Assembly (NCBI GenBank): GCA_015501055.1
Contig: JADNYV010000015.1
Location: 1 to 64,000, forward strand
Direction of reading: 5' to 3'
DNA from: Mucidula mucida
Taxonomy: Eukaryota; Basidiomycota; Agaricomycetes; Agaricales; Physalacriaceae
DNA: 64,000 nt
The notes beneath the pieces are model-generated. The model saw nothing but the letters and a program-made list of their open reading frames with translations. It ran no database searches and was not told where the DNA came from. Below are positions 44,304-56,814 of this stretch, one piece after another; position 1 is the stretch's first letter, and each line of letters opens with the position of its first letter. A program made the position numbers and the translations under genes.

Positions 44304-46451
44304 TCACGATAAGGCTTTAGCCGACGCTACCAATGCAGGTACCTCTGGGAAGCGCGGCGTGATCTTGCACTTGAAGGGAAGCGGATGCCTAGAGCTCGAA
44401 CTATCAGAACGATGAGCGATGCAATCAAAGTGTACCCACCTAAGGAAATCGTCCATATACGCCTGATCATCCGGGACAATCTCCTCGCCGTGGGCATCGC
44501 GTGCCGTCTCAATGTTGAACGCCCATAAAATGGACGCGACAGCAATGAATAGAGAGTTCATGGCCAGGTGACGTCCGGGACAGATCCTGTAAACATCTCA
44601 AAATCGGATTGATCAACCGAGGGCCATTTAATCAATGCTCACCGGCGTCCAAAGCCGAATACTCCCCTCGTTGTGGGATCAGGTTCTCGATGTTCACCTG
44701 TAAAACGTGAAGGTCGGAAGACATCCGGGTTGCGATAAACATCTCCATCATGGAGTAATGCCCTGCAAGATCGTGCCCTCTCGCAAGAAGAACGTGTCGA
44801 ATGGAGATGTCACGTACCAGCTATTTCCCAAGACAATCGAACCTGTGCAGGACGTACTGTTAGAATACATGGCGATATAGACTTAACATACCAGCAGGTA
44901 TGAAGTAGCCTTTGTAGACGTCGTCTCGAATACTGGCATGGGCGACATCTAAAGGGATAGTTGGTTAACACATTTGGATGAAGCACGAACGTGTACGCAC
45001 TGATGGGAACAACCGGCCGCCATCGTAGGGCCTCGAGGACGATAGCTTCAACGAGAGGAAGACTGGAACGATCATCAAAATTCGGCAATCTTTGCCTTCC
45101 AACAGCTGCGTCTAATTCCTCATGCGCCTGCTTGAGAACGTCCGGATTAAGAACCATTGCCAAAATGGTGCTAAGCACTCCTCCCACGGTCTGTCGGACA
45201 TGTCAAAATGATGACTTGCGGAATCAAGATGAACAATAATACAGTATCAGCGCCAGCTAGAGAGGGAAGTAAGTATCGCACCGAGAGGGCCACACTGATG
45301 TTTACCTGAGAAAACAATCGCCGCAACATTCTTCGTGACTTCGACCATAGTATTCTGTGTGTCGACCTCTTGATCCTCAATACGCCTGAGGCTGGTAGCG
45401 ACAAATGTTTGCGCCGATTTCCCTTGTTTCTATCGTTGATAGTCAGTACTCTGAATCTCGAAGCATAACATGCACAGACCATGTCCTTCTGCACCAGTTC
45501 AAAGGGCCGATCGCGCACCTCCACAACGTGTGGGGCCATTGCTATAGCTTCTCTCTGAAAATCAGCGAACGGAAACCAAGCTGGTAAGCGTAAGACAGAA
45601 GAAGGTATCACCAATTCTCGTGAGACGTACATGGAATCCACTTGAGTATGGGTAGGTAGTCAATGAGGTAGCTGCCTGGATTCGCGGCCGCGGAGCTCTG
45701 TCGATTGAATTTATCAACGACGCCGACATAGGGGTCGTTGACGGGCTCGGCATCGTATCCGTATGTGAGACGAAGCATTATGGATCCAGCATTGCTGCGT
45801 CCTCGATGAATACTACGTCCTGTTTTGTCTAAGCGGATAGTACGCACTGGCGAACATGACTGAAAAAGGCTTCTGGGGTCGTAATAATATGATGGAGCAA
45901 GGTGATTGAGGCCTCGAGCTGTACGGGTCGATACGCTGCAACCTGGTTAGCGTTAAAGTATTGATGGAACGTCTTGCGGTGTATCCTGATTAAGATCAGT
46001 CCAATCTCGAACACAGGCAATACAGCAAGATTCACCTCCATGTGTTCGAATAGCGGAAGTTGACAAGATTCCAATTCACTTTCATGAGCTCAAACATGGG
46101 CAGTGCTAGGCGGATATCAGCGCAAAGGCGGAAACGGATTTGAGGAAGATTCATACATGGTCTATCAGAGTAATTCGCGGAACGTTTCTCGAAAAGCTCG
46201 TTAGCAGCCTCTTCGGAGCTGACAACAACTATGGGCTGCCCCAAGACCTCGTAGTAGACGAGATCCCCATAAGTAGCCGCCCACTTCATGTAGATCTCGT
46301 AGACATTACGGACGGGCCTGTCGAAAAGATGACCCACGAGCGGGAGGCCCTTCGGTCCTGGTGGCAGGGGTAATTCGGCGCGCCGACGACGGCTGAAGCC
46401 AATGAAAGTAGCCAAAAGTGCGAGTACTCCGTAGAAGTAAAAGGTATCCAT
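44304..46451 (-). CDS. Cytochrome P450, copy 2, intact (about 510 aa)
   Basis: Same exon plan as copy 1. The anchor is MDTFYFYGVLALLATFIGFS and the hinge LPLPPGPKGLPLVGHLFDRP. An in-frame ATG 33 nt upstream (46484) is possible, but 46451 matches copy 1. The N-domain block WAATYGDLVYYEVLGQP is nearly identical to copy 1. RIHRKTFHQYFNANQVAAY is the C-helix region. The 14-nt micro-exon at 45243-45256 encodes the I-helix AGADT. EALR (K-helix), FGFGRRICPGRHLA (haem Cys) and a last exon HPLPFKCKITPRFPEVP are all present. It lies tandem and same-strand with copy 1, so local gene duplication is the likely origin. Membrane-bound oxidase needing P450 reductase; substrate unknown. Confidence 0.87.
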
Positions 46452-47322
46452 ATGCTGATGAGGGCAGCCTTTGATTCCTCCCATGTTATATAGAAGGCCA
46501 TGTAACTCTCATGGTTGTCATATGAAATCTGTAAGTGAAGAGATTTTCCGGTGTCTACGGGGTATCTCGTCCAATGCGCTGACGCCAAGGAGGCCATATG
46601 TCTCGTCGGAGTGAGAGAAGTCGAGGATGACTTTTTGTCCTGTACGTGTAGAAGTACTCGTGAGAGGTTTTTGCAAGGAAGTCAACGGTCTCCGTAGTGG
46701 GGAGCGGTTACGATGTCACAGGTGAAGCGCAATCGCCTGTGATAACTGTCAGATAGAAGATAGAAGTGAGAAAGAACATACATAGCGAGTAAGATCATCA
46801 TCAAAGCTGCGTCAACGGAGCCGTGCTCAAATCTGACCTTGCGTACTCGGGCGGCGTAGGCCGGGGAAACTGTCGCTCGTTTACAGCATGCTATCAAATT
46901 TGCACGTCGATGTCCAGGCCAGTACAGTAATAGCTTGCCGGAGGATAGTTGGTGGGGTTTGGAAGACTCCTTTTGAGTATAACTTTCCGAAGAGCCGGTA
47001 AAAGAGAGCACATGGATCTCGTGGGGGGACAAAAAGGGAGAAGCATAACACCAATCTTCTCTGCACGACGACGTGCTGATGCCAGTGATGGCAGAAGAAA
47101 ACCCACAACGCGGAGCCTCAATTTCCGGCCCGTCAGTACGCGATCACGTGCTGAAAGAATGAAGAAATCTTTGGTGTAGAATTGAAATTTTATCGATATG
47201 GATAAATTCGTGACTTTTCGATGTGTCCATTAAGCATGGCACTCGAATCAAAGATGTACTACGGAAAACTGAATGCTAAGTAAATCCTTGGTAAGTAGAC
47301 TAAGTAGAAATGAAAGCCAGCA
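46452..47322. other. Intergenic; nothing recognised
   Basis: Promoter of P450 copy 2 and 3' side of the next C2H2 gene. A TATATAG-type word near 46486-46493 lies about 40 nt upstream of the P450 start. Confidence 0.4.
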
Positions 47323-48337
47323 TCACAAGGAGCACCACTCCCGCGACATCGCCTCGTACATAGGCCACCATTTGGCCTCATACCGCTTGTGCTTGAGGTT
47401 CAGATGCCTTAGCAAAGCGTCTGGACGCGTATATGCGCCTGTCTGCGAGTGGCAGCCGGGCTCGTTTGGAAATGGACAGACCAAAACAGCAGCCTGGGTA
47501 GGCTGCGGGTGGCAGGACCGGCGATGCCGCTCGAAGTCGTTGCGGTGGTGGAAGGACTGTGTACAGTCTTCCGCCGGACACTTGAATTGCCGCTTTTGAT
47601 AAGGCGATCGAGTCGCCGATCTGCGACGAGTAGGACGGGGACGTCCAGATGAAGGCGGGAGCGAAGGCTGGTCGTCTTCTTCGACGATGTTGTTCTTCAT
47701 CGCTTTCCTTGTCCGCGGTGATTGTCCTTCATTGATGTTAGTATAGGTTTAGGTCACATCGTTCGTGTGCTTACTGCGCCTAGTCATGGTATAGTGAGCT
47801 GGAGGCTCATATTCGTCGTCTGCATAATTCTTCGGCCGATTGCGTCTTGCTCTGGGTCTCTGAGAGTCTTCATGCTCTTCCTCGTGTACTGTGAAGAGGC
47901 ATCGCTCTTGAGGTTGATCGTCTTGGGCTGCAGCTTGTCCTTGCCGTTGTTGCTCAATCGTCGATTCCTGCTCAGGCAGTGTGTACAAGAGCAGTGACGG
48001 TTCAATCGTCAATGCCATTCGCGCCCTCTGCATTTCTTGAGAAGCGGAGGCGACCATCGAGGCGCTGTCATCAATTCCCTCTATGTAAGACAGGTCTGTC
48101 TCGGTGGGAAGAGGGCTGGCGGACGAGGTCGAGGCCGTACTAGAGGATGAGGAACTTGCGAACCCCACCAATGCACGCTCCATACATTGGTAAAGATGGC
48201 TGATAAAGTCAGCTTCGTCAGTGGCTGTCACTGTAAGATATAACAACGACGTACGCTTCCGACAACATGGGCTCATGCAGTCCAAGAGAGATTTCAAGAT
48301 CCAGTTCGGAGTAAGGCGAAGGGACGAAACTATCCAT
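47323..48337 (-). CDS. C2H2 zinc-finger protein, three exons (303 aa)
   Basis: Exons 48337-48255, 48199-47775 and 47726-47323 total 912 nt. The start is MDSFVPSPYSELDLEISLGL, and the junctions read LSEA to HLYQCMERAL and TMTRR to RQSPRTRK. The N-half contains a Ser-rich run, Gln-rich stretch EQQRQGQAAAQ and acidic EEEHEDSQ, typical of activation regions. A basic segment RPRPTRRRSATRSPYQKRQ precedes two fingers, CPAEDCTQSFHHRNDFERH (then RRSCH) and CPFPNEPGCHSQTGAYTRP (then DALLRHLNLKH). The second has a longer Cys-Cys spacing than usual. It lies between P450 copies 2 and 3, a position compatible with a local regulator, which is inference only. Confidence 0.82.
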
Positions 48338-48936
48338 CGAGGTGGCTGCTATGGGTCACGTGGGTGAGAGTGGGGGTGGTGGGTTAAAAGGAGAGTCTGG
48401 AGACACGCTCAACTTATAAGTACACCAGAGTGACCCCATCGTCCACGCTCCAATGGGCGAGGCTGTGAGTGAGAAGGGTGGGGAATTGTTGATCTGAACC
48501 AGGGTGAAAGGTCAGCGCGCCTAAGCGGAGCAGAAGCTGTAGGCTTTGAAGCCGAGTCGATAATCTATGATCCCAGTACGGCAGTCCATTACATCATGGA
48601 GAGGAATGGTCGTCTATTCTCTTGAAATGCGATACATCGCGGCCATTGAGTTGTCTGAGAAAGAACCGTTGAATTGGTCGAAGAGCCAAAAAGAACCACT
48701 CACAGAACGACACAAATGCGAACCAGACTCGAATGATTGTATATCCTACACAGCAATCCGACCAAAAACGTTCAACATCGATATTCACCATTGAATTGCT
48801 TGCTACGACGAGTCGCACTAGAAGCAAGGGCGAAGGCACAATCAGTAGATCGCATAGCCTCGAGTGATGAGGGAAGCCTCAGAAGATACTCATCGTACTG
48901 CGTCCCCACAATGAATCATACAGAACAACAGCACAC
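48338..48936. other. Intergenic; nothing recognised
   Basis: Promoter side of the C2H2 gene. No supported gene. Confidence 0.4.
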
Positions 48937-49387
48937 CTAATTTGGATTAACGATTCCGAACGGGTTCTCCTTCGGGATACAAGCATCGCCTTGAATTGCC
49001 TAGAAGACAATCATGTAGTAAGAGCGCCAGCCGGTTATGCAGTGGTGGGAGAAAAGTGCCATAAGGAACTGTGGCGCAGAGTGTCAGCCTGAAGGAGTAA
49101 TACTGGACTGTTCCGGAGGCGGTGACGTGCGCGTGTGTGGGTTCCAAACGAGGCTAGCGTCGGCTCTTGCAGAAGCATGGCCAAGGTATTCATGACGGGA
49201 ATGGAAGTTGCTTGAGAATTGAGGCGAGAGGCTGTTGAATGAAGAGTCCGTGGTATTGTAGGCGCCATCAAAAATGTTACTCTTTTTGTCATGGTGGAAA
49301 ACAATAGAAGAGTCAACGGAATAATAAAAGATCTACCTTGACAATAAGATCGTGGGTAAGCGCTGCAGTGAATTGCGATCCGTGCAT
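48937..49387 (-). CDS. Possible small gene of unknown function
   Basis: The ATG at 49387 gives MHGSQFTAALTHDLIVK. Removing a GTAGATC...AAAAAG intron in phase leads to SNIFDGAYNTTDSSFNSLSP and further coding-like sequence to about 49100. Near the end, a segment VTASGTVQYYSFRLTLCAT can be joined across a 70-nt intron to AIQGDACIPKENPFGIVNPN and a stop at 48937. I could not connect the two halves without a frame change, so exon structure is unresolved and the model may be wrong. No family recognised. Confidence 0.25.
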
Positions 49388-50693
49388 AAGAAAAATATGG
49401 ACAGTGAAATGGGGTTACCTTTGTTGTACTTGCGTCTACATTTCAACGGGGATATTCGTCTCTAGGACACGGCGTCTGATGTCGCGACCACAGCGCGTTG
49501 ACTGAGGCATTGAACCAAACTGGGAACAAATGCAGTCGAGCTGGCTTGCTCTGCAATAAGGCTATGCAGCAAGCCCTGGGACAGCAATTGAGTTCTGGAG
49601 CCTAAAAAAGACACGCCAATGTTCCTAAGTCGTTACTAGTAGCGGTTCGAAACTTATGTCTACAACGCGTTGAACTTAAGCGCAGTGAAAGTGCACTTAT
49701 CAGAGCTGTGTATTTGAGCGTCGATTTCCTTGGGTGGCTTCACCGTTCAACTTGAACCGTGAACGAAACGTACGAAGGAAACGAGCCGACACCTTGCAAA
49801 TGCCTTGAGGCTCTTGTCCGCAAAAGGGGCAGTTTATTCCCACGCGACAAGCCCCCTATTTTCACCTTGTCCGCTTACCATTAGTATTCTTACCGTCGTC
49901 GTCGTCCTTTCCGCCGCCTGTGTATATGCACGTCCACGCTCCGGCAGCGCCACCGAGCCAAATGGAACGTTTACGAGACGCGACGGAAGACGTCCTGTGA
50001 TGGCTTGAAGGTTTTTTCTCTACGCGATAACCGGCGCGCAGGCCCCTTCGACACCATCCTCTTGTACAAATCCTTCACACAGCGCGTGAAGAGGTATCCT
50101 GGTGGAGCGACGTGTCTTCCATCGTGTCAAAGGAACTGTGCCACGCCGTTAGGTACACAATAGTCTCGTAAACCAACTCAACGAGAGAAGATGGGATACT
50201 CACGATCGTCTCTTAGTAGGTACACAAAACATTTCCTCAAGGCGGCATTCGCTCCAAGGACCACTCACTGTTACCGTGTCTCATCGATACAAAAGAGAAT
50301 TATACGTACTGGAGGTAAGCGTGTTCCTCAAATATCCCTGATTTACGGTCACTAGGCCCAGCAACAGCGTTTGAAATGCCTGGTAACCTCGTTTCTGGCC
50401 TCAACATCTCGCAGGCTGATCTCTTTTCATGAGGCGAGGTAAAGTCGAGGCTCTCAACGACTCGTACCCTTCCTTCTATACAATTGCGCTTGTTCGGATC
50501 TGAGGCTTGCGCGACGCGACCGGCCGCCCACCCAAAAGAAAAGCCACCGGGAAACACGTGTCTTATGTTGAGAGCTCGAGCGACAGTGAGATTGTCCGCA
50601 GACACGAAACAAACCCCGTTGGTTAGAGCCATCCTACATAATACACAATGATCTAGAAACTCGTCTAATCCTAGCTTTCCACATCTTCCATAG
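49388..50693. other. No gene recognised
   Basis: Contains a hydrophobic open frame near 49850-49950 that lacks an ATG, and long antisense frames at 50300-50780 without family features. It may include 5' exons of the coiled-coil gene that follows. Confidence 0.35.
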
Positions 50694-51333
50694 TGGAACC
50701 ACGCTCCGAACAGAAACGCCTCAACAACTCTTCCGCACAGCCAGAGCGTGATGTCAAGAAGGTGAAAACAGAACGGAAACAAGAATCCGAATTAGAGACC
50801 TTCCCGGGGCCCACGGTATGTCCCATCCAGTACGCGTCCTATGTGCGACTGATGACACGTTCCAGTCGGCAATCGTTTTCGACTTCATCAAGAAAAACAA
50901 ACACATTGGGGTTTTCCCGGCCGGGGAAACGGTCAAACGCGCCAAGATCGTCTTGCAGGAAGAGTACGAGGCAAAGTTGCAGGGCGCGCGTGACGAGTTC
51001 GAGCTGCGTGCGCGTGAGTACGAGGCGCGATTGGAGGCCGAGAAGACCGCACACAAGGCTCTTCAAGCAGACATGCAGCGAAGTGAGGAAGACTGGCAGA
51101 AACGCAAAGACGAATTTGAGGTGTCGCAGAAGGAGATGCAGGTACAGGTTGAGCGTCGTGTGAAGGCTGTTGAAGAGAAGCTGGCTGCTGAAGAAAGGCG
51201 CCATGCCGTTTCGAGGAGTGAGATCGAGATAGTGAAGGAGGAGAAAGCGATTCTGATTACTGAGAAGGAGTTATCCGAAAGGAAGGCAAGATTGACGGCT
51301 CTTCGCGCTCAGCATGATGCGACGGAGAACTAG
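50694..51333 (+). CDS. Coiled-coil protein, 5' end uncertain
   Basis: The main exon 50868-51333 encodes about 155 residues, mostly charged heptad-like helix (FELRAREYEARLEAEKTAHK; KEMQVQVERRVKAVEEKLAA), a long coiled coil ending at QHDATEN. Two 5' ends are possible. In one, translation starts at the ATG at 50818 (MSHPVRVLCATDDTFQ) and runs straight through. In the other, the 50-nt segment 50818-50867 is an intron (GTATGT...TTCCAG) joining an upstream exon rich in basic residues (DVKKVKTERKQESELETFPG) that opens after an AG at 50693. The splice version has better consensus sites; its start codon would lie in an earlier exon I could not place. Function unknown; probably a structural or nuclear partner protein. 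Confidence 0.6.
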
Positions 51334-51487
51334 TTGGCGCGTGAACTGCCGATTTAACTCCTGCTAGCTACTATAATCACAAACTACAGAGGGATTCTAA
51401 TATAACACGAGTTATGATGCCTGACCATTTCAACACTAGACGAAGTAATAGTCCATTCGTAGCGGCGAAAAGTCAGTCGTCCCCACT

Positions 51488-53657
51488 CTACTCACTCTCA
51501 TGCAACAGCTCCTCCACGCCCACAAATCGCGGCACGATGTCGCATTGGAAAGGTAGCGGATGCCTATATACACTCCCTTAGTGTCCGCACAAAAGAAAGA
51601 GATCACAGTCGACCAACATAATAAAAACATCTGTATACGCAGTATCATCCGGGACTATCTCTTCCCCATTTTCATCGCGGGCCTTCTTGAACTCGAACGC
51701 CCACAGTAGGGAAGCGATGGCAATGAAGGCTGTATCCATAGCCAAGTATCGTCCTGGACAGATGCTGAATATTGGTCAAAGTATTAGATATGCATCGACG
51801 CAGCAACGAGTGGCGCTCACCGTCGTCCAAAGCCCCACACGCCCATCGCAGTGGGATGCGGCTGTGGATGCTCGCCTAAGTATCGATCCGGGTTGTACAC
51901 GGCAGGATTCGGATACGTCTCTTCGTCGTGCATCATTGCCCTGCATAGGAGGTGGAGATTAGTATATGTGTTACACATCTTGAGTACGAATATATACCAT
52001 GTGTTGAGGAGGACGACTGAACCTGGTGGTAGACGAATTTAGATCTGCACATAGTGAGGCTACCACGACGACTGACCTTTCGGGATGAAGTAGCCTTCGT
52101 AAATGTCATCGGACTGGGTTGCATGAGGGACGGCTGGATTAAGTCAGCAGAAAGTACGTGTACCGCCAAAGAGAGGAGGCCCACTTGTAGCACCAACAGG
52201 TCGCCACCGGAAAGCTTCCAAGATAACTGCCTCCACAAATGGCATATCCCCACGATCGTCAAAATTCGGTCGGCGATTTCGCCCCACGACGTCATCCAAC
52301 TCTGCTTGAGCTCTAGCTTGTATGTGGCGATTCAACACCATGGCAAGAAGGGTTGACAGGATGAGGGCGACAGTCTATATCAAGCGGGGTAAGCCCATTG
52401 AAGACACGTGGTCCATGGACTCGACGAACCGTGTCTGCACCAGCTATTGCCCCACTTGAGCGGTGCTAAGACGAGAGAAGAGGTCGCGCTTACCGAAAAA
52501 AGCAATACCAGCAGAATTTTTGATCACCCGCAAACGTTCTTCCCGGTCGACTGTTTGGTCCAATTGTACTTTCTCGATGCTGGCGGTGACAAATGATGGC
52601 ACTGAAGAGCCCTCTTTCTACAAGTAGAACGATTAGACAAAGGAACGGGGACAAGGTAGCCTTGATAGCACATACCATAGAGTTTAACACCACATCAAAA
52701 GGCACGTTCACAAGTCGCTCTCCCATGTCTTTCCCTGCCTCGGCTTCCTGCCGCAGTGTTGAAAACGGAAACCATGCTATGAGGAAAAGATATTTAAGCA
52801 AGACTGAGAATCTTTTGAATACAAACCTGGGATGTGCCTAAGAACTGGCAGATAGTCCACCATGTAGCTTCCAGGAAGTATTGCCCATGACACAGTCCGA
52901 AACGCTTCGTCAGCCAAGTGAACCAGCTTGTCGTTACGATGCGCCGCCTCATATTCATAGATGAGGGATAGTATAACAGATCCCACGCAGCTAAGCGAAA
53001 ACATCATCACTCGAGACAACGACCTTGACGACGCCACTCACTGCCGAACATGGTGGAAGAGTTCCCCTGGCTGCTCGAGCACGTTCCGAAGGAGGTGGTC
53101 AGCGGCTTTAACCTGCACGCCATGGTAGTTCGCGACCTGATTATGCCCAAAATATTGATGAAACACTTTACGATGAAGTCTGTACATCGATTGGCACGCC
53201 AAAACGACTGAAATGATTGCGAAAAGACGTACGTCCAATCCGCAGAATATCGCATAAAGCTGAAACCCCAGGACCAACGCATCAGCTCGGTCAACATATA
53301 CAAACCTGTCTTCAGATGTAAGCTCGAGGTCAGTGAACAGAACAGACATAAATACTTACGCGGTCTATCCGTGTATATTTCAGAGCGCCCCTCCAGGAGC
53401 TCTTTGGCTACTTTGACAGTGTTGATGATGACAGTCGGTTGCCCTAGAACTTCCATAGACACAATGTCAGACTTGTACAACGTGCCCCAATCCTTGTACA
53501 CGAGAAACGCATTCTTGGTCGGTCGATTGAAGAAATTTCCTATGATTGGAAGGCCTCTTGGTCCTGGAGGTAACGGCAAGGGTCGGCGCTTTCGCGTGAA
53601 AAGAAAGAAGACGGTACCGAGTGAAAGGAGCGCAAGAACAGAGTCGAATGAACCCAT
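51488..53657 (-). CDS. Cytochrome P450, copy 3, apparently intact
   Basis: Anchor [20 protein letters not shown] then [20 protein letters not shown]. The first block reads [18 protein letters not shown], more diverged than copies 1 and 2. [20 protein letters not shown] marks the C-helix exon. The I-helix AGADT micro-exon is 52430-52443 (14 nt). The K-helix motif is EAFR. The haem loop GVWGFGRR is followed, after an intron, by [13 protein letters not shown]. The last exon starts [20 protein letters not shown] and stops at 51488. Exon plan equals copies 1 and 2. I checked the N-terminal and C-terminal junctions; the middle was read less closely. Microsomal monooxygenase; substrate unknown. Confidence 0.83.
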
Positions 53658-55544
53658 GATGAGAGTAGAGCTTTGCTTTATATCTTGCACTTAAGCCCCA
53701 TACCCTCAGGATTCAAAGGTGGGTCTACCAACAAATTAAGTAAGTACCCACTTCAAGGGAAGTAGAGAAACGCGCACCCAGGGGTTCAGTCGAATCAGCT
53801 CAAAGACGGGACGCCTTGCTTTGACCTGTAGAGCCAATATTGCGACTTCTAATGAGGAGCTGTGGAGCGCCATCCAAGAACAGGCCATATTGGGCGCATT
53901 CTAGCGGTGTAGTCGCGACAACCGTATCGTTTTCATTCATTTCCACTAATGATGCGCCGTATATCCTTGGGTATCGAGTCGCCTCCGCTAGCATGGACTT
54001 GCATAATAGGATGGGCAGTAAGAAAAGCAGTCAGTTCGAGAAGAACAGTGGGTTACGGGTCAGTGGACAAGACGTCTTTCTTAGACCTATCGCTCAGATA
54101 CCGCAGCTTCTAGTGAGTATCTGAAGAGAACCGCCCGAACAGCGCTCAAAAAGTAGGCTTCAATCGTGCTCCAGGTGCTGTGGTCCGACTCGGAGTCTGC
54201 GGTGCCGTTGATGTCGTCTTTGCATAGTAAGACGGACAAGAAGAACCCGCATCTTTCAGAGAGGAGCAGCACGTATCGGTGGCACTGGTATACAGTCCTG
54301 GTAGCGGAGGGAAAGACGAGGCGCAGATACTCCGCTCTCGAATACGTAGATCGATTGCTGCTCAAATGATTAGGCCACAGTAGCCATTCTCAGGCCGTCG
54401 CTCTCTTCGCAGATGCTGTCATTGATAGTAGAAGTAGCCCAAGGAGTGGACTTACTTCGCCCGCCCCACAAATTCGGATACCCCGAGCTCCCAAACTTTA
54501 ACACGAAGATCCTTACTTAAGTACAACTATCCTACAAACCGTCCAGTACCGCTTCTTGTGCATCGAGAGATTGGAGCTGATGCAGAAAAGGAATATGCCA
54601 TGTATCAGAGGCGACGATAGGCAAGCTAGCTGTTCTCCTAGCCGAACGTACCACTGACTCGAGCTGGCGCAGAGAAAGTTCAACGGTTGATTGGAAGGGA
54701 GCGTTGCAAGAGATTCGCTCACACAGCTGTCGAATGAGTCAGGATATAGCCATGTAGAAGAAGGCATCGGTGCCTTCCAGGGTAGTATGGCCAATAGAAG
54801 AATAGGACCGACCTTAAGTGACTGTGCTATCGAGTTGTCGTCAAAAAGTCTTTCCATGAGAAGCAACATGCCCAGCAGCCTAACTTCGTTTGAAATCAAT
54901 CAAGAGTGGGTCGACCTGAGCTGGAAGATACATATCTTTGAATAGGTCCAAAGAGACGTCGCCAGCGTCCAGACCGAAAGAGGGAACAACTTCGGAGTGC
55001 TTTGGTACCGCTTCAACTCAAAGTCCGATCCGAGGAGCTACGGTTGGAAGCCGAGTTGATATATGAGCCTCGAATAGAAGTCAACGTTCAAGAACCTCAA
55101 TTGTAAGTTTTGGCTTCGAGGCCGGGGAAGTCCTCCAAACGTGAGTCGGGGCGAGTCATATAGTAGGCGGGCGAGTTTCAAAGGATTAAGAGCGTCAGTC
55201 ATTAGCCTTTTATTCGGTCAAGGGTATCGTGCAATGTCGAGGACAAGTCGAGGATGAACGCGTCATCGTCATCGAATGTGGAAGATCTTTCTCACGGACG
55301 GTGAGGCACACGTACCTTTACGAAGGAAGCTCAGAGTGTCCGTGAGCTATCATGCAGCTACCGTTTTCAACTTCTTGTGGCGTTTCTGCAGACTCTGCAC
55401 CTGATGACTGGAACATAGTAGAGAAGCACTTCGGCATGTTACCTACCTCCTTTCAAGTTCCTCCACCGTCAAGTATTTCAATGCGTATCGAGGATAGTCC
55501 AAGTCGACCCACCGTTTCCTCCCTCCCCACCTTGATCACACCCT
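53658..55544. other. Nearly 1.9 kb with no recognised gene
   Basis: Promoter of P450 copy 3 at the left and of the P450 relic at the right. A minus-strand frame at 53800-53994 (MLAEATRYPRIYGASLVEMN...) is protein-like but short and unassigned. Nothing else is supported. Confidence 0.4.
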
Positions 55545-56657
55545 ATGGAAACTGTGCTCCTTATTATATCATGCTTGATTCTAGTTATCCTTCTCGCTGT
55601 ACGGCGCCATAACAAGCGCCGCCGCAGTACTCTTCCTTTACCTCCTGGACCTAGGCGACTCCCGATAGTGGGGAATCTCTTCTCCCGGCCGGCGCACCAG
55701 CCATGGATGACTTATTTGGACTGGGAAACTGCGTTGAACTCTAACCTAATGTCCACAGAAATCTTTGGCCAGACAACCATCGTGAGCAACACCCCCAAAG
55801 GCGCCGACAAACTTTTGTGGAAACGTTCTGCCATCTACTCCAGCAGACCTTGTACGTGCCATCGGTGACTTGAGGATTAACTCGCTGATACTGCGCATGC
55901 ACTACCAGCTCAGTACATGTTGACCGAGGTGTTGCACTGGCAATGGGACATCGGGTTCATTCCGTACAACAGCTGGTGGAGGTTAGTACACATGTTTCGA
56001 TCCTCACCTGTTTCGTCTTGGCAGACGCCAACGGAAGATGTTTCATCAATACTGGAACGAAAACGAGGTCCCCGCGTATCGCCCTTACCAAAAGAGGGCC
56101 GCGATCACGATGCTGCAGTATCTGCTCCTAGAGCCTGACAAATTCGAGAATATCATCCGTCAGTAAGTTCATTGTGGCTCCGTCTTAGTACCAATGGCCT
56201 TCAGCATGAAAACCCTCTTCAGTTACTCCGCCTCGGTCGTATTCTTCGTCACCTGCGGTTATCAAGTGAAAGCTAACAATGATCCATTGGTTGATATCTT
56301 GTACAGGGGATCGTTCTTGGCGGCACTTTTTCCGGGGAACTTTCTCATTGACTATTTTCCCTTCCTCAGAATCGTGCCGAGTATGTGTTGTTCCACATCT
56401 CTGTATTAACAGGCTGACGTGTACCCAGGATGGTTCCCTTTCTCACCTTTTACTCAAGATGTGGAAACTCGTGTGCGAAATGCTCCCTCAAGCTTCTAGA
56501 ATTGCCGTTCGAGGTAGCGACGAAGTTGGAGGTAATGTGGCGTAGTTATTTCCGTGTCTCGATTGTTGACAATGTGCGTAGATTGAATTCGGCGTTCAAA
56601 TATAAGATTACGCCAAGGTTTGAAGAGCTTGAGTCCATAGTAGGCCGAGTAAATTGA
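55545..56657 (+). pseudogene. Cytochrome P450, copy 4, internal deletion removes the haem region
   Basis: The N-terminal half is well preserved. It has METVLLIISCLILVILLAVR, the hinge [15 protein letters not shown], and YMLTEVLHWQWDIGFIPYNS; RRQRKMFHQYWNENEVPAYR follows a proper intron. Next come GNFLIDYFPFLRIVP and WFPFSPF. Within the next exon the frame shifts (stop TAG near 56499), and LPFEVATKLEVM is followed directly by the C-terminal exon sequence (FKYKITPRFEELESIVGRVN). The I-helix, ExxR helix and Cys haem loop are missing, about 250 codons. The gene cannot make an active P450. It lies tail to tail with copy 5, 157 bp apart. Confidence 0.85.
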
Positions 56658-56814
56658 ACGATCCTTTATTCCCATTGTGACAAACTGTTCGAGACCCGTC
56701 TCTGGAGGACGGGCACTACTATTTATACAAGAAAAGAAGTGGCGCTACAAACAACAACCGAAAAGCAATACAGACTATCGCGTCCAATTGTTCGTTACGA
56801 GAAGTATATACAAC

